DNA of 64,000 bases, taken from assembly GCF_049532895.1 (NCBI RefSeq), contig NZ_CP064031.1:806001-870000 (forward strand), read 5' to 3'. Below, in pieces: positions 7,816 through 15,462 of the stretch. The number at the start of each line of letters is the position of its first letter. The first letter of the stretch is position 1. The DNA is from Dyella_B acidisoli (lineage in GTDB: Bacteria; Pseudomonadota; Gammaproteobacteria; Xanthomonadales; Rhodanobacteraceae). The notes under the pieces are model-generated. The model was not told where the DNA came from and did no database searches. It worked only from the letters and a program-made list of their open reading frames with translations. A program made the position numbers and the translations under genes.

Positions 7816-9888
7816 ATGACCTCAATGAGCCGCCGCCGATTCCTGCAGCTACTGGGCAGCACCACGCTGGCCTCGATGCTCCCCGCCAGCATTACGCGCG
7901 CACTGGAAATTCCCGCGCATCGCCGAACGGGCACGATCGAGGACGTTGAGCACATCGTGATCCTGATGCAGGAAAACCGCTCCTTCGATCACTACTTTGG
8001 ATCGTTGAAGGGCGTGCGCGGCTTCGGTGACCCTCGCCCGGTGAATCTGTCGTCTGGCAACTCGGTGTGGTACCAGCCCGACGGTTCGGGTTATGTGCTG
8101 CCGTTCCACCCCACTGCGCCGGATCTGGGGCTGCAGTTCCTGGAAGACCTCGCACACGATTGGACCAGCACGCACAGCGCATGGAACGCAGGCCAGTACG
8201 ATCAATGGGTGCCGACCAAGGGCACTACGACGATGGCGTACCTCACGCGCGAAGACATTCCCTACCACTACGCGCTCGCCGACGCGTTCACAGTGTGCGA
8301 TGCGTATCACTGCTCCGTGTTGGGCCCTACCGATCCGAACCGCTACTACATGTGGACCGGTTGGGTGGGTAACGACGGCACTGGTGGCGGTCCGGTAATC
8401 GACAACGCTGAAGCCGGCTATGGCTGGTCCACCTATCCGGAAGTGCTGCAGGACGCCGGCATCTCTTGGAAGATCTACCAAGACGCTGGCACGGGCCTGG
8501 ATGCAGCCGGATTCTGGGGTTGGACCGACGATGCCTACATCGGCAATTACGGCGACAACTCGCTGCTGTACTTCAACCAATATCGGAATGCGCAGCCCAA
8601 CAGTCCGCTGTATCAGGGCGCGCGCACTGGCACGAATATCTCTGCCGGCGGTGGTTTGTTCGATCAGCTGCGCAGCGATGTACTTGCCAACAAATTGCCT
8701 CAGGTGTCGTGGATCGCGGCGCCGGAAGCGTATACCGAGCATCCGAACTGGCCGGCGAACTATGGCGCTTGGTATGTCTCGCAGGTGCTGGATGCGTTGA
8801 CCAGCAATCCGGACGTTTTCAGTAAGACCGTGCTTTTCATTACCTACGATGAAAATGACGGCTTCTTCGATCACGCCGTGCCACCATGCGTGCCGCCTTC
8901 CGATGCGCATGGGCAGTCGACCGTTTCGACCGCCAACGAAATCTTTCCGGGCAACATCTATTACCCGGCCGGTCCGTATGGCCTGGGGCCGCGCGTGCCG
9001 ATGATCGTGGTATCGCCGTGGAGCAAGGGTGGCTTTGTCTGCTCGGAGGTGTTTGATCACACCTCGATCATTCAATTCATTGAGAAACGCTACGGGTTGC
9101 CCGAACCGAACATCACTGCATGGCGTCGTGCAGTGTGCGGTGACCTGACTTCGGCTTTCGACTTCGCCAAGCCCAATGGTGCGCAGGTGCCGCTGCCGAA
9201 CACGCAGGCCTATGTGCCGCCGGACAATCTGCGTCACCCCGATTATTCGCCCATGCCGCCCACGAATCAGGCGTTGCCGGTGCAGGAGCAAGGCGTGAAG
9301 CCAGCGCGTGCACTGCCTTACGACTTGCAGGCGCACGGTCATTGGGAAGATGGAAACTTGCGCATCGATTTCCACAACGAAGGCCGCGCAGGTGCCTGCT
9401 TCCATGTGCGTTCGGCCGGAACATCCAGCGGCCCGTGGTTCTATACCGTCGAAGCGGAAAAGTCGCTTTCTGCCACATGGCCGATCCAGGGTGCCTACGA
9501 ATTGCACGCCTATGGGCCGAACGGCTTCGTCCGCAGCTTCAAGGGCGATAGTGCCTCGCGCAAGACGGTATTGCAGATCGCCAGCCGCTACGAACGCGAA
9601 CATGCCCGCATTGTGCTGATGCTGGCGAACGATGGCCGCGACTATTGCAACGTCTCGGTCGAGAACCTCTACAACGGCGAGTCCGTCACCTATCTGCTGA
9701 AGCCGGGCGAGCACGCGGAGAAGCCCTGGCATCTCGGTGACAGCTACGGCTGGTACGACCTGATCGTGCGAGCTGACGCGGAAGCGGGTTTCGTGCAACG
9801 TCTGGCCGGGCACGTGGAGGCGGGCGAGGCGAGCGTGACCGATCCGGCAATTGGGCAAGCGCGTTGGTTGAACTACCAGAAACTTTGA
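7816..9888 (+). CDS. Phosphocholine-type phospholipase C, Tat-exported
   Basis: Hydrolyses phosphatidylcholine or sphingomyelin-like lipids in the periplasm or outside the cell. The 690-residue protein starts with a twin-arginine signal (SRRRFLQLLG, residues 5-14). The phosphoesterase domain follows, with the metal-site motif MQENRSFDHYFG (about 51-62) and the second site YDENDGFFDHAVPP (about 343-356). About residue 500 onward are two beta-rich repeats of the bacterial phospholipase C C-terminal (DUF756) type. The start has AGGG 8 bases upstream. Tat export fits folding around metal in the cytoplasm. It stands alone with a palindromic terminator-like repeat after it. A 683-codon frame on the opposite strand is a codon-bias shadow. 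Confidence 0.93.
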   Translation: MTSMSRRRFLQLLGSTTLASMLPASITRALEIPAHRRTGTIEDVEHIVILMQENRSFDHYFGSLKGVRGFGDPRPVNLSSGNSVWYQPDGSGYVLPFHPTAPDLGLQFLEDLAHDWTSTHSAWNAGQYDQWVPTKGTTTMAYLTREDIPYHYALADAFTVCDAYHCSVLGPTDPNRYYMWTGWVGNDGTGGGPVIDNAEAGYGWSTYPEVLQDAGISWKIYQDAGTGLDAAGFWGWTDDAYIGNYGDNSLLYFNQYRNAQPNSPLYQGARTGTNISAGGGLFDQLRSDVLANKLPQVSWIAAPEAYTEHPNWPANYGAWYVSQVLDALTSNPDVFSKTVLFITYDENDGFFDHAVPPCVPPSDAHGQSTVSTANEIFPGNIYYPAGPYGLGPRVPMIVVSPWSKGGFVCSEVFDHTSIIQFIEKRYGLPEPNITAWRRAVCGDLTSAFDFAKPNGAQVPLPNTQAYVPPDNLRHPDYSPMPPTNQALPVQEQGVKPARALPYDLQAHGHWEDGNLRIDFHNEGRAGACFHVRSAGTSSGPWFYTVEAEKSLSATWPIQGAYELHAYGPNGFVRSFKGDSASRKTVLQIASRYEREHARIVLMLANDGRDYCNVSVENLYNGESVTYLLKPGEHAEKPWHLGDSYGWYDLIVRADAEAGFVQRLAGHVEAGEASVTDPAIGQARWLNYQKL

Positions 9889-9901
9889 TTTTCGACGCAA
9901 T

Positions 9902-10031
9902 GGTCCCCTCCCCTACGTGTAGTAGGGGATGGTTAGGGTGGGGTGAAGCAACCTCGCGACGAATGCAAATTGCGCAGCAAGCTCGTGCAACCCCACCCCG
10001 GCCCTCCCCTGCAAAGCAGGGGGAGGGGGCA
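9902..10031. repeat. GC-rich ~130-bp imperfect inverted repeat
   Basis: Between the phospholipase and the convergent XRE gene, two small hairpins (ccctcccctac / gtaggggatgg, then cctcccctgc / gcagggggagg) flank longer complementary arms, ggttagggtggggt and accccaccccggcc. The whole could fold into one long hairpin. Position between convergent genes suggests a bidirectional terminator. Related sequences occur near 3360, 11990, 54150 and 58590. Confidence 0.75.
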
Positions 10032-10865
10032 TCAAGCTTCGCGACTTACCAACTCGCGGCAATATTCGGCCGTTTCCTCATCCATCGGAAAGCACGATTC
10101 GATGTGCAATTCATCGATGGTGACGTCGCGCGGCGTACCGAACGTGGTGATGGTGGAGAAGAAGCTCAGCTGCTGGCCATCCACGCGAAAGATGGTGGTG
10201 AGCAGCGGTGATGGCGCTGCACCCAGATCCCTTATCCGCCATTGCATAGGCACGCCAGGGTATGCGAGCGCTTCTTCCAGCAATGCACGCGCAACACCGT
10301 CGGATGGTGTGGCGGCAATCACGTCGTGCAGGTGCCGGATCAGGTCGCCCGCAACGTCCTCCCAATTGACGATGGCCGAGCGCAGATCGTTCGGATCGAA
10401 GATCTGCCGGATCATGTTCGTATGCGAACTGCTGGCGCCGCGCAATACAAAGTTCGCAACACGTGCGGCGGCCTGGTTTGCCATCAGCACGTCCCAATGC
10501 CGATTGAGCAGAAACGCGGGATAGGGTTCCTGTTGTTTGAGCATCAGCTCGATGGCGCGGCGCACCTGCGCCATGGCCGGTGTGCTCAGCGAAGTTTCCG
10601 GGTATCTCGGCGCATAGCCCGCCGCCATCAGTAGCGCATTGCATTCGCGCAGAGGCATCTCAAGCGCATCGGCCAGGCGCAGCACCATGTCACGGCTGGC
10701 TTGGGCCTTGCCGGTTTCCACACAACTGAGGTGACGGGCCGATACATCCGCTGCTAGCGCAAGGTCTAGCTGACTGAACCGTCGGCTGGCGCGCCATTCG
10801 CGCAGTAGATGGCCAACGTGGGCAGGAGAGGTGGAGATCGAAGCGTCCAAGCGGGCAGCTCGCAA
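10032..10865 (-). CDS. XRE-family transcriptional regulator with MmyB-like ligand domain
   Basis: 277 residues. An N-terminal helix-turn-helix (about 18-72: LREWRASRRFSQLDLALAAD, then SRDMVLRLADAL) is followed by a large C-terminal PAS-like domain of the MmyB type (from about 100: PYPAFLLNRHWDVLMAN). MmyB-type regulators are thought to sense small hydrophobic ligands; the actual ligand is unknown. The gene is divergent from an alpha/beta hydrolase gene, and the shared intergenic region has a clean palindrome (10908-10924), suggesting it controls that neighbour and itself. Confidence 0.9.
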   Translation of the reverse strand: MRAARLDASISTSPAHVGHLLREWRASRRFSQLDLALAADVSARHLSCVETGKAQASRDMVLRLADALEMPLRECNALLMAAGYAPRYPETSLSTPAMAQVRRAIELMLKQQEPYPAFLLNRHWDVLMANQAAARVANFVLRGASSSHTNMIRQIFDPNDLRSAIVNWEDVAGDLIRHLHDVIAATPSDGVARALLEEALAYPGVPMQWRIRDLGAAPSPLLTTIFRVDGQQLSFFSTITTFGTPRDVTIDELHIESCFPMDEETAEYCRELVSREA

Positions 10866-10907
10866 GATGGTCTGCGGGGATGCTAAGCCGGCGACTACAA
10901 GAAAGCC

Positions 10908-10924
10908 ATGACCTTCCAGGTCAT
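10908..10924. promoter_or_regulatory. Candidate operator palindrome for the divergent XRE/hydrolase pair
   Basis: Perfect inverted repeat ATGACC-N5-GGTCAT with a further direct half-site ATGACC at 10931-10936. It lies in the 140-base region between the two divergent genes. Half-site length and spacing suit a dimeric helix-turn-helix regulator. Assignment to the adjacent XRE protein is inference. Confidence 0.55.
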
Positions 10925-11005
10925 ACAGCCATGACCCTGCGCGTCATTGATTGCATGAGCCATCGAATGGAATGATGTGGCCATCCATCACATGGGGAAA
11001 CCAAC

Positions 11006-11980
11006 GTGCAACGCAGAGCATTTTTGCAACTCACCGCTGGCCTGATCGCATCGAGCGTTTTGACGGGACACGCGCCACGCCTTCTGGCAAAGAGCCGAGT
11101 AGAACAGGCCCTGGACGAAAAGAGCTTTCACGCCAGTCGTCGATTTCTGAAGACGTCGTTCGGTCGTATTGCCTACGTGGAACGCGGCAGTGGAGAAGCG
11201 GCGCTGTTCTTGCACGGCTTCCCGTTGAATAGCTTCCAATGGCGCGGTGCCTTGGATCGCCTTTCGCCGTATCGTCGCTGCATCGCGGCAGATTTTCTTG
11301 GCCTGGGTTATACCGAAGTGGCCGAAGGGCAGAGCGTTACACCCGACGCGCAAGTTGCCATGTTGATTACACTGTTGGATTCACTCGGTATTGCGAGCGT
11401 GGATCTGGTTGGCAGCGACAGCGGCGGTGCGGTTGCCCAGTTGTTCGTGACGCGGCATCCCGAGCGCGTTCGCAGCTTGCTGCTTACCAATTGCGACACG
11501 GAACATGAAAGTCCGCCAGCGGCCATGCTGCCGGTGATCGCGCTATCGCATGAAGGCAAATTCGTCGATCAATGGCTTGCCCCCTGGCTGGCAGACAAGC
11601 AGCTGGCGCGCTCGCCGCAGGGCATCGGCGGCATGTGTTTCGCTAATCCTGCTGATCCTACGGATGAAGCCATCGACTGCTACTTTAAGCCGCTAGTGAG
11701 CTCACCTCGCCGCAAGGCTCTGGTGCATGCCTATGCAATGGCGCTGGAACATAACCCACTGCAGGACATCGGACCCGCGCTTCGCCGCTGCAAAGTGCCC
11801 ACGCGCATCGTGTGGGGTGTGGACGATACGATCTTTTCGCTAGCGGGAGCGGAGTATCTGGACAAGACGCTTGGGAATTCGCTAGGGGTACGGAAAGTGG
11901 CGAATGCGAAGCTGTTCTATCCGGAGGAGCGTCCGGATGTGATCGCAGAGGAGGCGAAGAAACTCTGGGCTGTTGTGTGA
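11006..11980 (+). CDS. Exported alpha/beta hydrolase with atypical active site
   Basis: 324 residues starting at GTG, with GGGGA 7 bases upstream. The N-terminus (QRRAFLQLTAGLIASSVLTG) is a signal peptide with an RR pair, plausibly Tat. The fold is clear: oxyanion loop LFLHGFPLNS, nucleophile elbow GSDSGG (Asp138 in the nucleophile position, as in dehalogenases and epoxide hydrolases) and acid-loop Asp273/274. The usual catalytic His near the C-terminus is absent: the expected GHF reads KLF (Lys302-Leu303-Phe304) before PEERPD. Activity and substrate therefore cannot be assumed. The divergent XRE gene is the probable regulator. Confidence 0.85.
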   Translation: MQRRAFLQLTAGLIASSVLTGHAPRLLAKSRVEQALDEKSFHASRRFLKTSFGRIAYVERGSGEAALFLHGFPLNSFQWRGALDRLSPYRRCIAADFLGLGYTEVAEGQSVTPDAQVAMLITLLDSLGIASVDLVGSDSGGAVAQLFVTRHPERVRSLLLTNCDTEHESPPAAMLPVIALSHEGKFVDQWLAPWLADKQLARSPQGIGGMCFANPADPTDEAIDCYFKPLVSSPRRKALVHAYAMALEHNPLQDIGPALRRCKVPTRIVWGVDDTIFSLAGAEYLDKTLGNSLGVRKVANAKLFYPEERPDVIAEEAKKLWAVV

Positions 11981-11989
11981 GTTTGTTGT

Positions 11990-12016
11990 CCCTCCTCTGC
12001 TTGCAGCAGAGGAGGG
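11990..12016. terminator. Hairpin between convergent hydrolase and cyd genes
   Basis: Perfect 11-bp stem (ccctcctctgc / gcagaggaggg) with a 5-base loop, just after the hydrolase stop and before the cydX stop on the other strand. No T-run of note follows, but the location between convergent units supports a terminator role. Confidence 0.65.
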
Positions 12017-12036
12017 AAGAAATCTCAAGTTGACGC

Positions 12037-12162
12037 TTATGACCGCTCGGATTCCTTTTGCTTCTGTGTCTCATCCGTCGCGCGCACCTCGTACCACATC
12101 GCATTCAAAATGCCGAAAGCGCAGGCGAGGCCTAATCCAAGTACCCAAGTGAAATACCACAT
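12037..12162 (-). CDS. cydX: Cytochrome bd small subunit CydX
   Basis: A 41-residue protein beginning MWYFTWVLGLGLACAFGILNA: one membrane helix followed by MWYEVR and a charged tail. This is the recognised CydX pattern. The ATG has a GAGGAG site 6 bases before it and lies 10 bases after the cydB stop. CydX is required for assembly and stability of the bd oxidase haem site. Confidence 0.95.
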   Translation of the reverse strand: MWYFTWVLGLGLACAFGILNAMWYEVRATDETQKQKESERS

Positions 12163-12172
12163 GGTTCGCTCC

Positions 12173-13303
12173 TCAGTAACCGTTATGCGAGTGCTGTACG
12201 TCTTTCAACATCACGCGTCCGCGCATCACGCGGTACACCCAGCTGGTGTAAATGATGATGATGGGCAAAAGCACCGCTACTGCGCCAAGCATCAGCATCA
12301 GTGTGCCGTGGCTGGATGAAGCATCCCAGATCGTGAGGCTGGAGCGCGGATCGAGCTTCGACGGCAGCAGGAACGGAAACAGCGAGAATCCGGCGGCGAG
12401 AATGGTGCCGGCGATCATCAGGGTGCTGCACAAGAAGCCAAGCAGATTCAGTTTGCCGACGGTCCACTGCACACCGATTGCACCAAGAATGCCGACCGCC
12501 GGCGCCGCCCAGAACCAGGGATGCAGCATGTAGCTGGTAAACCAGGTACTGCCTATCGCTACCTGCTTGAGCAGTGGATTGGATACGCCATCGGTCACAA
12601 CCGGGCCGAGCACGGTAAAGCCCGGGACGCCGTAGCCCAACCAGATACCTGCACCGATGAACGTAATGGCATACGCCAAGGCCATCCAGCGAGCGATCCG
12701 TGCAGCGCGTTCCGCGATCGCGTGATCGGCACGATACGCTGCCCAGCATGCGCCATGCGTAAGCAGCATGGTGATGCTGACCAGGCCGGCGAGTACGGCG
12801 AAGGGATGCAGCAGATCGAAGAAGCTGCCTTGCCAGGTCATGTACAGATCATCATCGAAACGGAACGGCAGGCCGAGAAACAGGTTGCCGAAGGCGACAC
12901 CGGTGATCAGCATCACCACGAAGCCGGAGAAGATCAGCACGCCATCCCACACGGCGCGCCAGCGCGCATCGGGCATCTTGCCGCGGAAGTTGAATCCCAC
13001 TGGTCGCAGAATGAAAGCGAGCAGCACCAGCGCGAGCGCGAAATACAGGCCCGAGAATGCAGTGGCATACAGAATCGGCCATGCGGCGAAGATGGCCCCG
13101 CCGCCCAGAATGAACCACACCTGGTTGCCCTCCCATGTCGGTTCGATGGTTTCCAGCAGCACGTGACGTTCGTGCTCGTCGCGACCCAACACGCGCAGCA
13201 GGGCGGCGATGCCGAAATCGAATCCGTCCATGATGGCAAAGCCGATCAGCAAGGCGCCGAGCAGCACCCACCAGATCACTCGCAAAGTCGTGATGTCGAA
13301 CAT
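12173..13303 (-). CDS. cydB: Cytochrome bd ubiquinol oxidase subunit II
   Basis: Membrane subunit of the bd quinol:O2 oxidoreductase, partnering CydA. The 376-residue product starts MFDITTLRVIWWVLLGALL and carries the typical GFAIMDGFDFGIAALL and ETIEPTWEGNQVWFILGGGA motifs of the first helices. About eight or nine hydrophobic spans are visible. The start at 13303 follows a GGAG site; the upstream in-frame extension lies in the spacer after cydA. It sits 10 bases after cydA. Confidence 0.97.
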   Translation of the reverse strand: MFDITTLRVIWWVLLGALLIGFAIMDGFDFGIAALLRVLGRDEHERHVLLETIEPTWEGNQVWFILGGGAIFAAWPILYATAFSGLYFALALVLLAFILRPVGFNFRGKMPDARWRAVWDGVLIFSGFVVMLITGVAFGNLFLGLPFRFDDDLYMTWQGSFFDLLHPFAVLAGLVSITMLLTHGACWAAYRADHAIAERAARIARWMALAYAITFIGAGIWLGYGVPGFTVLGPVVTDGVSNPLLKQVAIGSTWFTSYMLHPWFWAAPAVGILGAIGVQWTVGKLNLLGFLCSTLMIAGTILAAGFSLFPFLLPSKLDPRSSLTIWDASSSHGTLMLMLGAVAVLLPIIIIYTSWVYRVMRGRVMLKDVQHSHNGY

Positions 13304-13313
13304 GGCGTTCTCC

Positions 13314-14894
13314 TCAGTGCGCGCTGACTGTGCTTTCAAGCGGTGGCGTTATTTCCCGCACCGGCCAGATGCCGAGTTCATCCGGCCCTTTGCGTGCGTA
13401 CTTCAGCATCAGCACCGCATCGACGATCGCGAGCAAGCTGTAGAACAACACGAAACCACTCAGTGAAGTCCATACCTGTCCGGCGGATACCGACGACACG
13501 CCCAGTGCGGTAGGCAAAATGCCTTCGATCGCCCATGGCTGCCGGCCGTATTCGGCCACGATCCAGCCAAGCTCCGTAGAGACCCACGGCAGCGGCAGGC
13601 TGTATAGCGCAAGTCTCAAATACCAGCGGTTGTTGTCGAGCCGCCGTTTGCTGGCCAACCAGAACGAGTACGCGAACAGCGCAATGAAGTAAAAGCCGCA
13701 GGCAACCATGATGCGGAACGACCAGAACAGCACCGGTACGTTGGGAATGGTGGACGCGGCAGCCTTGTCGATGTCGCTGGGCGTTGCCTGGCGCGGATCG
13801 GCGACGTAGCGCTTGAGCAGCAAGGCGTAGCCCATGTCACTGTCGTATTGCGCCAGGGTCGATTTCGCCTGGGCATCATTGGGATCTTTGCGCAGGGTCA
13901 GCATCGCATCGTAAGCCTGGATGCCATTGCCAATCTTGCCCTTGGTGTCTTCCACCAAGTTGTTGATGCCGAGGATGGGCTTGTCTACCGAACGCGTGCC
14001 GATCAGGCCCATCACCCACGGAATATGCATGGCGTAATGCGTGGTGCGGTTCTGCACGTCGGGAATACCGAACAGGGTGAACGAAGCCGGCGGCGGTTCG
14101 GTTTCCCACATGGCCTCGATCGCCGCCATTTTCATCTTCTGGTTTTCGGAGACGGCGTAGCCGGATTCGTCACCCAGCACTACCACTGACAGCGCAGCGG
14201 CCAGACCGAAGCTTGCCGCAACCGTCATGGAGCGACGCGCGAAATCAACATTGCGTCCACGCAGCAGATACCAGGCGCTGATCGACAGCACGAACATCGA
14301 ACCAATCACGTAACCCGCGCTTACTGTGTGCACAAATTTCGCCTGCGCGACGGGGTTGAACAGCACATCGGTAAACGACGTCACCTCCATGCGCATCGTC
14401 TGTGGATTGAACTTTGCACCCACCGGATTTTGCATCCATGCATTGGCGATCAGTATCCACAATGCCGAGAGGTTGGTGCCCAATGCGAGAAACCAGGTCA
14501 CCAGCAAATGGGCGTGGCGCGAAAGGCGTTTCCAACCCATGAAGAACACTCCCACCAACGTACCTTCGAGGAAGAACGCCATCAGGCCTTCGATAGCCAG
14601 CGGCGTGCCGAAGACATCGCCGACGTAATGGGAGTAGTAAGCCCAGTTCATGCCGAACTGGAATTCCATGGTGACGCCGGTGGCCACGCCCATGGCGAAG
14701 TTGATGCCGAACAGCACACCCCAGAATTGCACCATGCGCTTCCACACTTCACGCCCGGTCATCACATATACGCTTTCCATGATGGCCAGAATCCACACCA
14801 GCCCCAGCGTGAGTGGTACGAACAGGAAGTGATACAGCGCGGTAAGCGCAAATTGAAGACGGGAGAGGGTGACGACTTCTGGGTCGATCATCAT
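13314..14894 (-). CDS. cydA: Cytochrome bd ubiquinol oxidase subunit I
   Basis: Haem-bearing subunit that oxidises quinol and reduces oxygen with very high affinity. The 526-residue product is of the long Q-loop (E. coli) class. Visible key residues: His22 (haem b595/d ligand region), Glu102 and Glu110 (IEGLMAFFLEG, proton path), His189 (haem b558 ligand) and the Q-loop KMKMAAIEAMWE with Lys and Glu for quinol. GRQPWAIEGILPT lies near the C-terminus. It overlaps cydP by 4 bases (ATGA). Confidence 0.97.
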   Translation of the reverse strand: MMIDPEVVTLSRLQFALTALYHFLFVPLTLGLVWILAIMESVYVMTGREVWKRMVQFWGVLFGINFAMGVATGVTMEFQFGMNWAYYSHYVGDVFGTPLAIEGLMAFFLEGTLVGVFFMGWKRLSRHAHLLVTWFLALGTNLSALWILIANAWMQNPVGAKFNPQTMRMEVTSFTDVLFNPVAQAKFVHTVSAGYVIGSMFVLSISAWYLLRGRNVDFARRSMTVAASFGLAAALSVVVLGDESGYAVSENQKMKMAAIEAMWETEPPPASFTLFGIPDVQNRTTHYAMHIPWVMGLIGTRSVDKPILGINNLVEDTKGKIGNGIQAYDAMLTLRKDPNDAQAKSTLAQYDSDMGYALLLKRYVADPRQATPSDIDKAAASTIPNVPVLFWSFRIMVACGFYFIALFAYSFWLASKRRLDNNRWYLRLALYSLPLPWVSTELGWIVAEYGRQPWAIEGILPTALGVSSVSAGQVWTSLSGFVLFYSLLAIVDAVLMLKYARKGPDELGIWPVREITPPLESTVSAH

Positions 14895-15109
14895 GGCTTG
14901 GATTCCGGCTTGGAGGTCGGAGGAGGGGCGAGCAGCCGTTCGACCGCTGCAGGGCGTGTATCGGCGCGCGGATAGTGCGCCGATAGGTACCAGCCGATCA
15001 GCGAGAGGAGAGCGATTTTCGCGAGAACGATGAGGATGAGTTCAACGCTCAGCCGGCGCAGCGGATTGCGCGGCGAAGAGGGACGGACAGTCTCAGAAGA
15101 CATGTGCAT
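14891..15109 (-). CDS. cydP: Putative small subunit of cytochrome bd (CydP)
   Basis: 72 residues: a charged N-terminus, one strong membrane helix (ELILIVLAKIALLSLIGWYL) and a proline-rich tail. It is the first gene of the cyd operon and its stop overlaps cydA by 4 bases. The size, topology and position agree with the CydP family found upstream of cydA in Xanthomonadales and related bacteria. A start two codons later (MSSETV, 15103) is also possible. Its exact function is unproven. Confidence 0.8.
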   Translation of the reverse strand: MHMSSETVRPSSPRNPLRRLSVELILIVLAKIALLSLIGWYLSAHYPRADTRPAAVERLLAPPPTSKPESKP

Positions 15110-15279
15110 AGCAGAGGTTTCCTACCAACTATGACATTGCGGAGCAGCATAACGCGGTTTGCGGCGCACTGTCGTGCGCCATGCTGACGCAGCACGAGGC
15201 ACGGCGTTGGTCGTGGTGGCTCGCCCCTATGAAAGACTCATCTCGTAGGGGATTTTCAGCGTCGCCTAGAGGCGGGATA

Positions 15280-15293
15280 TTGACCAGGATCAA
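15280..15293 (-). promoter_or_regulatory. FNR/ANR-type box upstream of the cyd operon
   Basis: On the minus strand the site reads TTGATCCTGGTCAA, one mismatch from the TTGAT-N4-ATCAA consensus. It is about 170 bases upstream of cydP, with no other gene in between. If it acts as a class II site, an A/T-rich -10 (GAAAAT) falls about 22 bases downstream. Induction of a high-affinity oxidase under low oxygen fits, but this is inferred. Confidence 0.7.
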
Positions 15294-15363
15294 CTGGTCT
15301 GGTGATTCTTTGCCGAATCACCGCATGTTGGCCCGCTCCTTGCGAGCGGGCCGTAGTGAAGCC

Positions 15364-15442
15364 CGTAGGTTGGGTTAGCGCAGCGTAACCCAACATCTTT
15401 GGGACGGTATTGTTGAGTTACGCTGAGCTAACCCAACCTACG
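15364..15442. repeat. 79-bp inverted repeat with GTAGGTTGGGTTAGC ends
   Basis: Arms 15364-15395 (starting cgtaggttgggttagc) and 15411-15442 (ending gctaacccaacctacg) are near-perfect inverted copies around a short loop. It lies between cydP (transcribed away) and the pepQ stop. This class of GTAGGTTGGGTTAGC element recurs in intergenic DNA of many proteobacteria. Apart from this and the FNR-like box, the 15110-15462 gap holds no gene I can support. Confidence 0.85.
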
Positions 15443-15462
15443 CACTACGCGTTGTATGGCTT

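Noticed and set aside
7849..9900. 683-codon open frame on the minus strand, antisense to the phospholipase C gene
   Set aside because: It mirrors the plus-strand gene almost exactly, has no recognisable domain, and is rich in Arg, His and Val as expected from reading a GC-rich gene backwards. The plus-strand protein has clear Tat and phosphoesterase motifs.
12521..13327. 268-codon plus-strand frame inside cydB
   Set aside because: Shadow of cydB, which has intact bd oxidase motifs.
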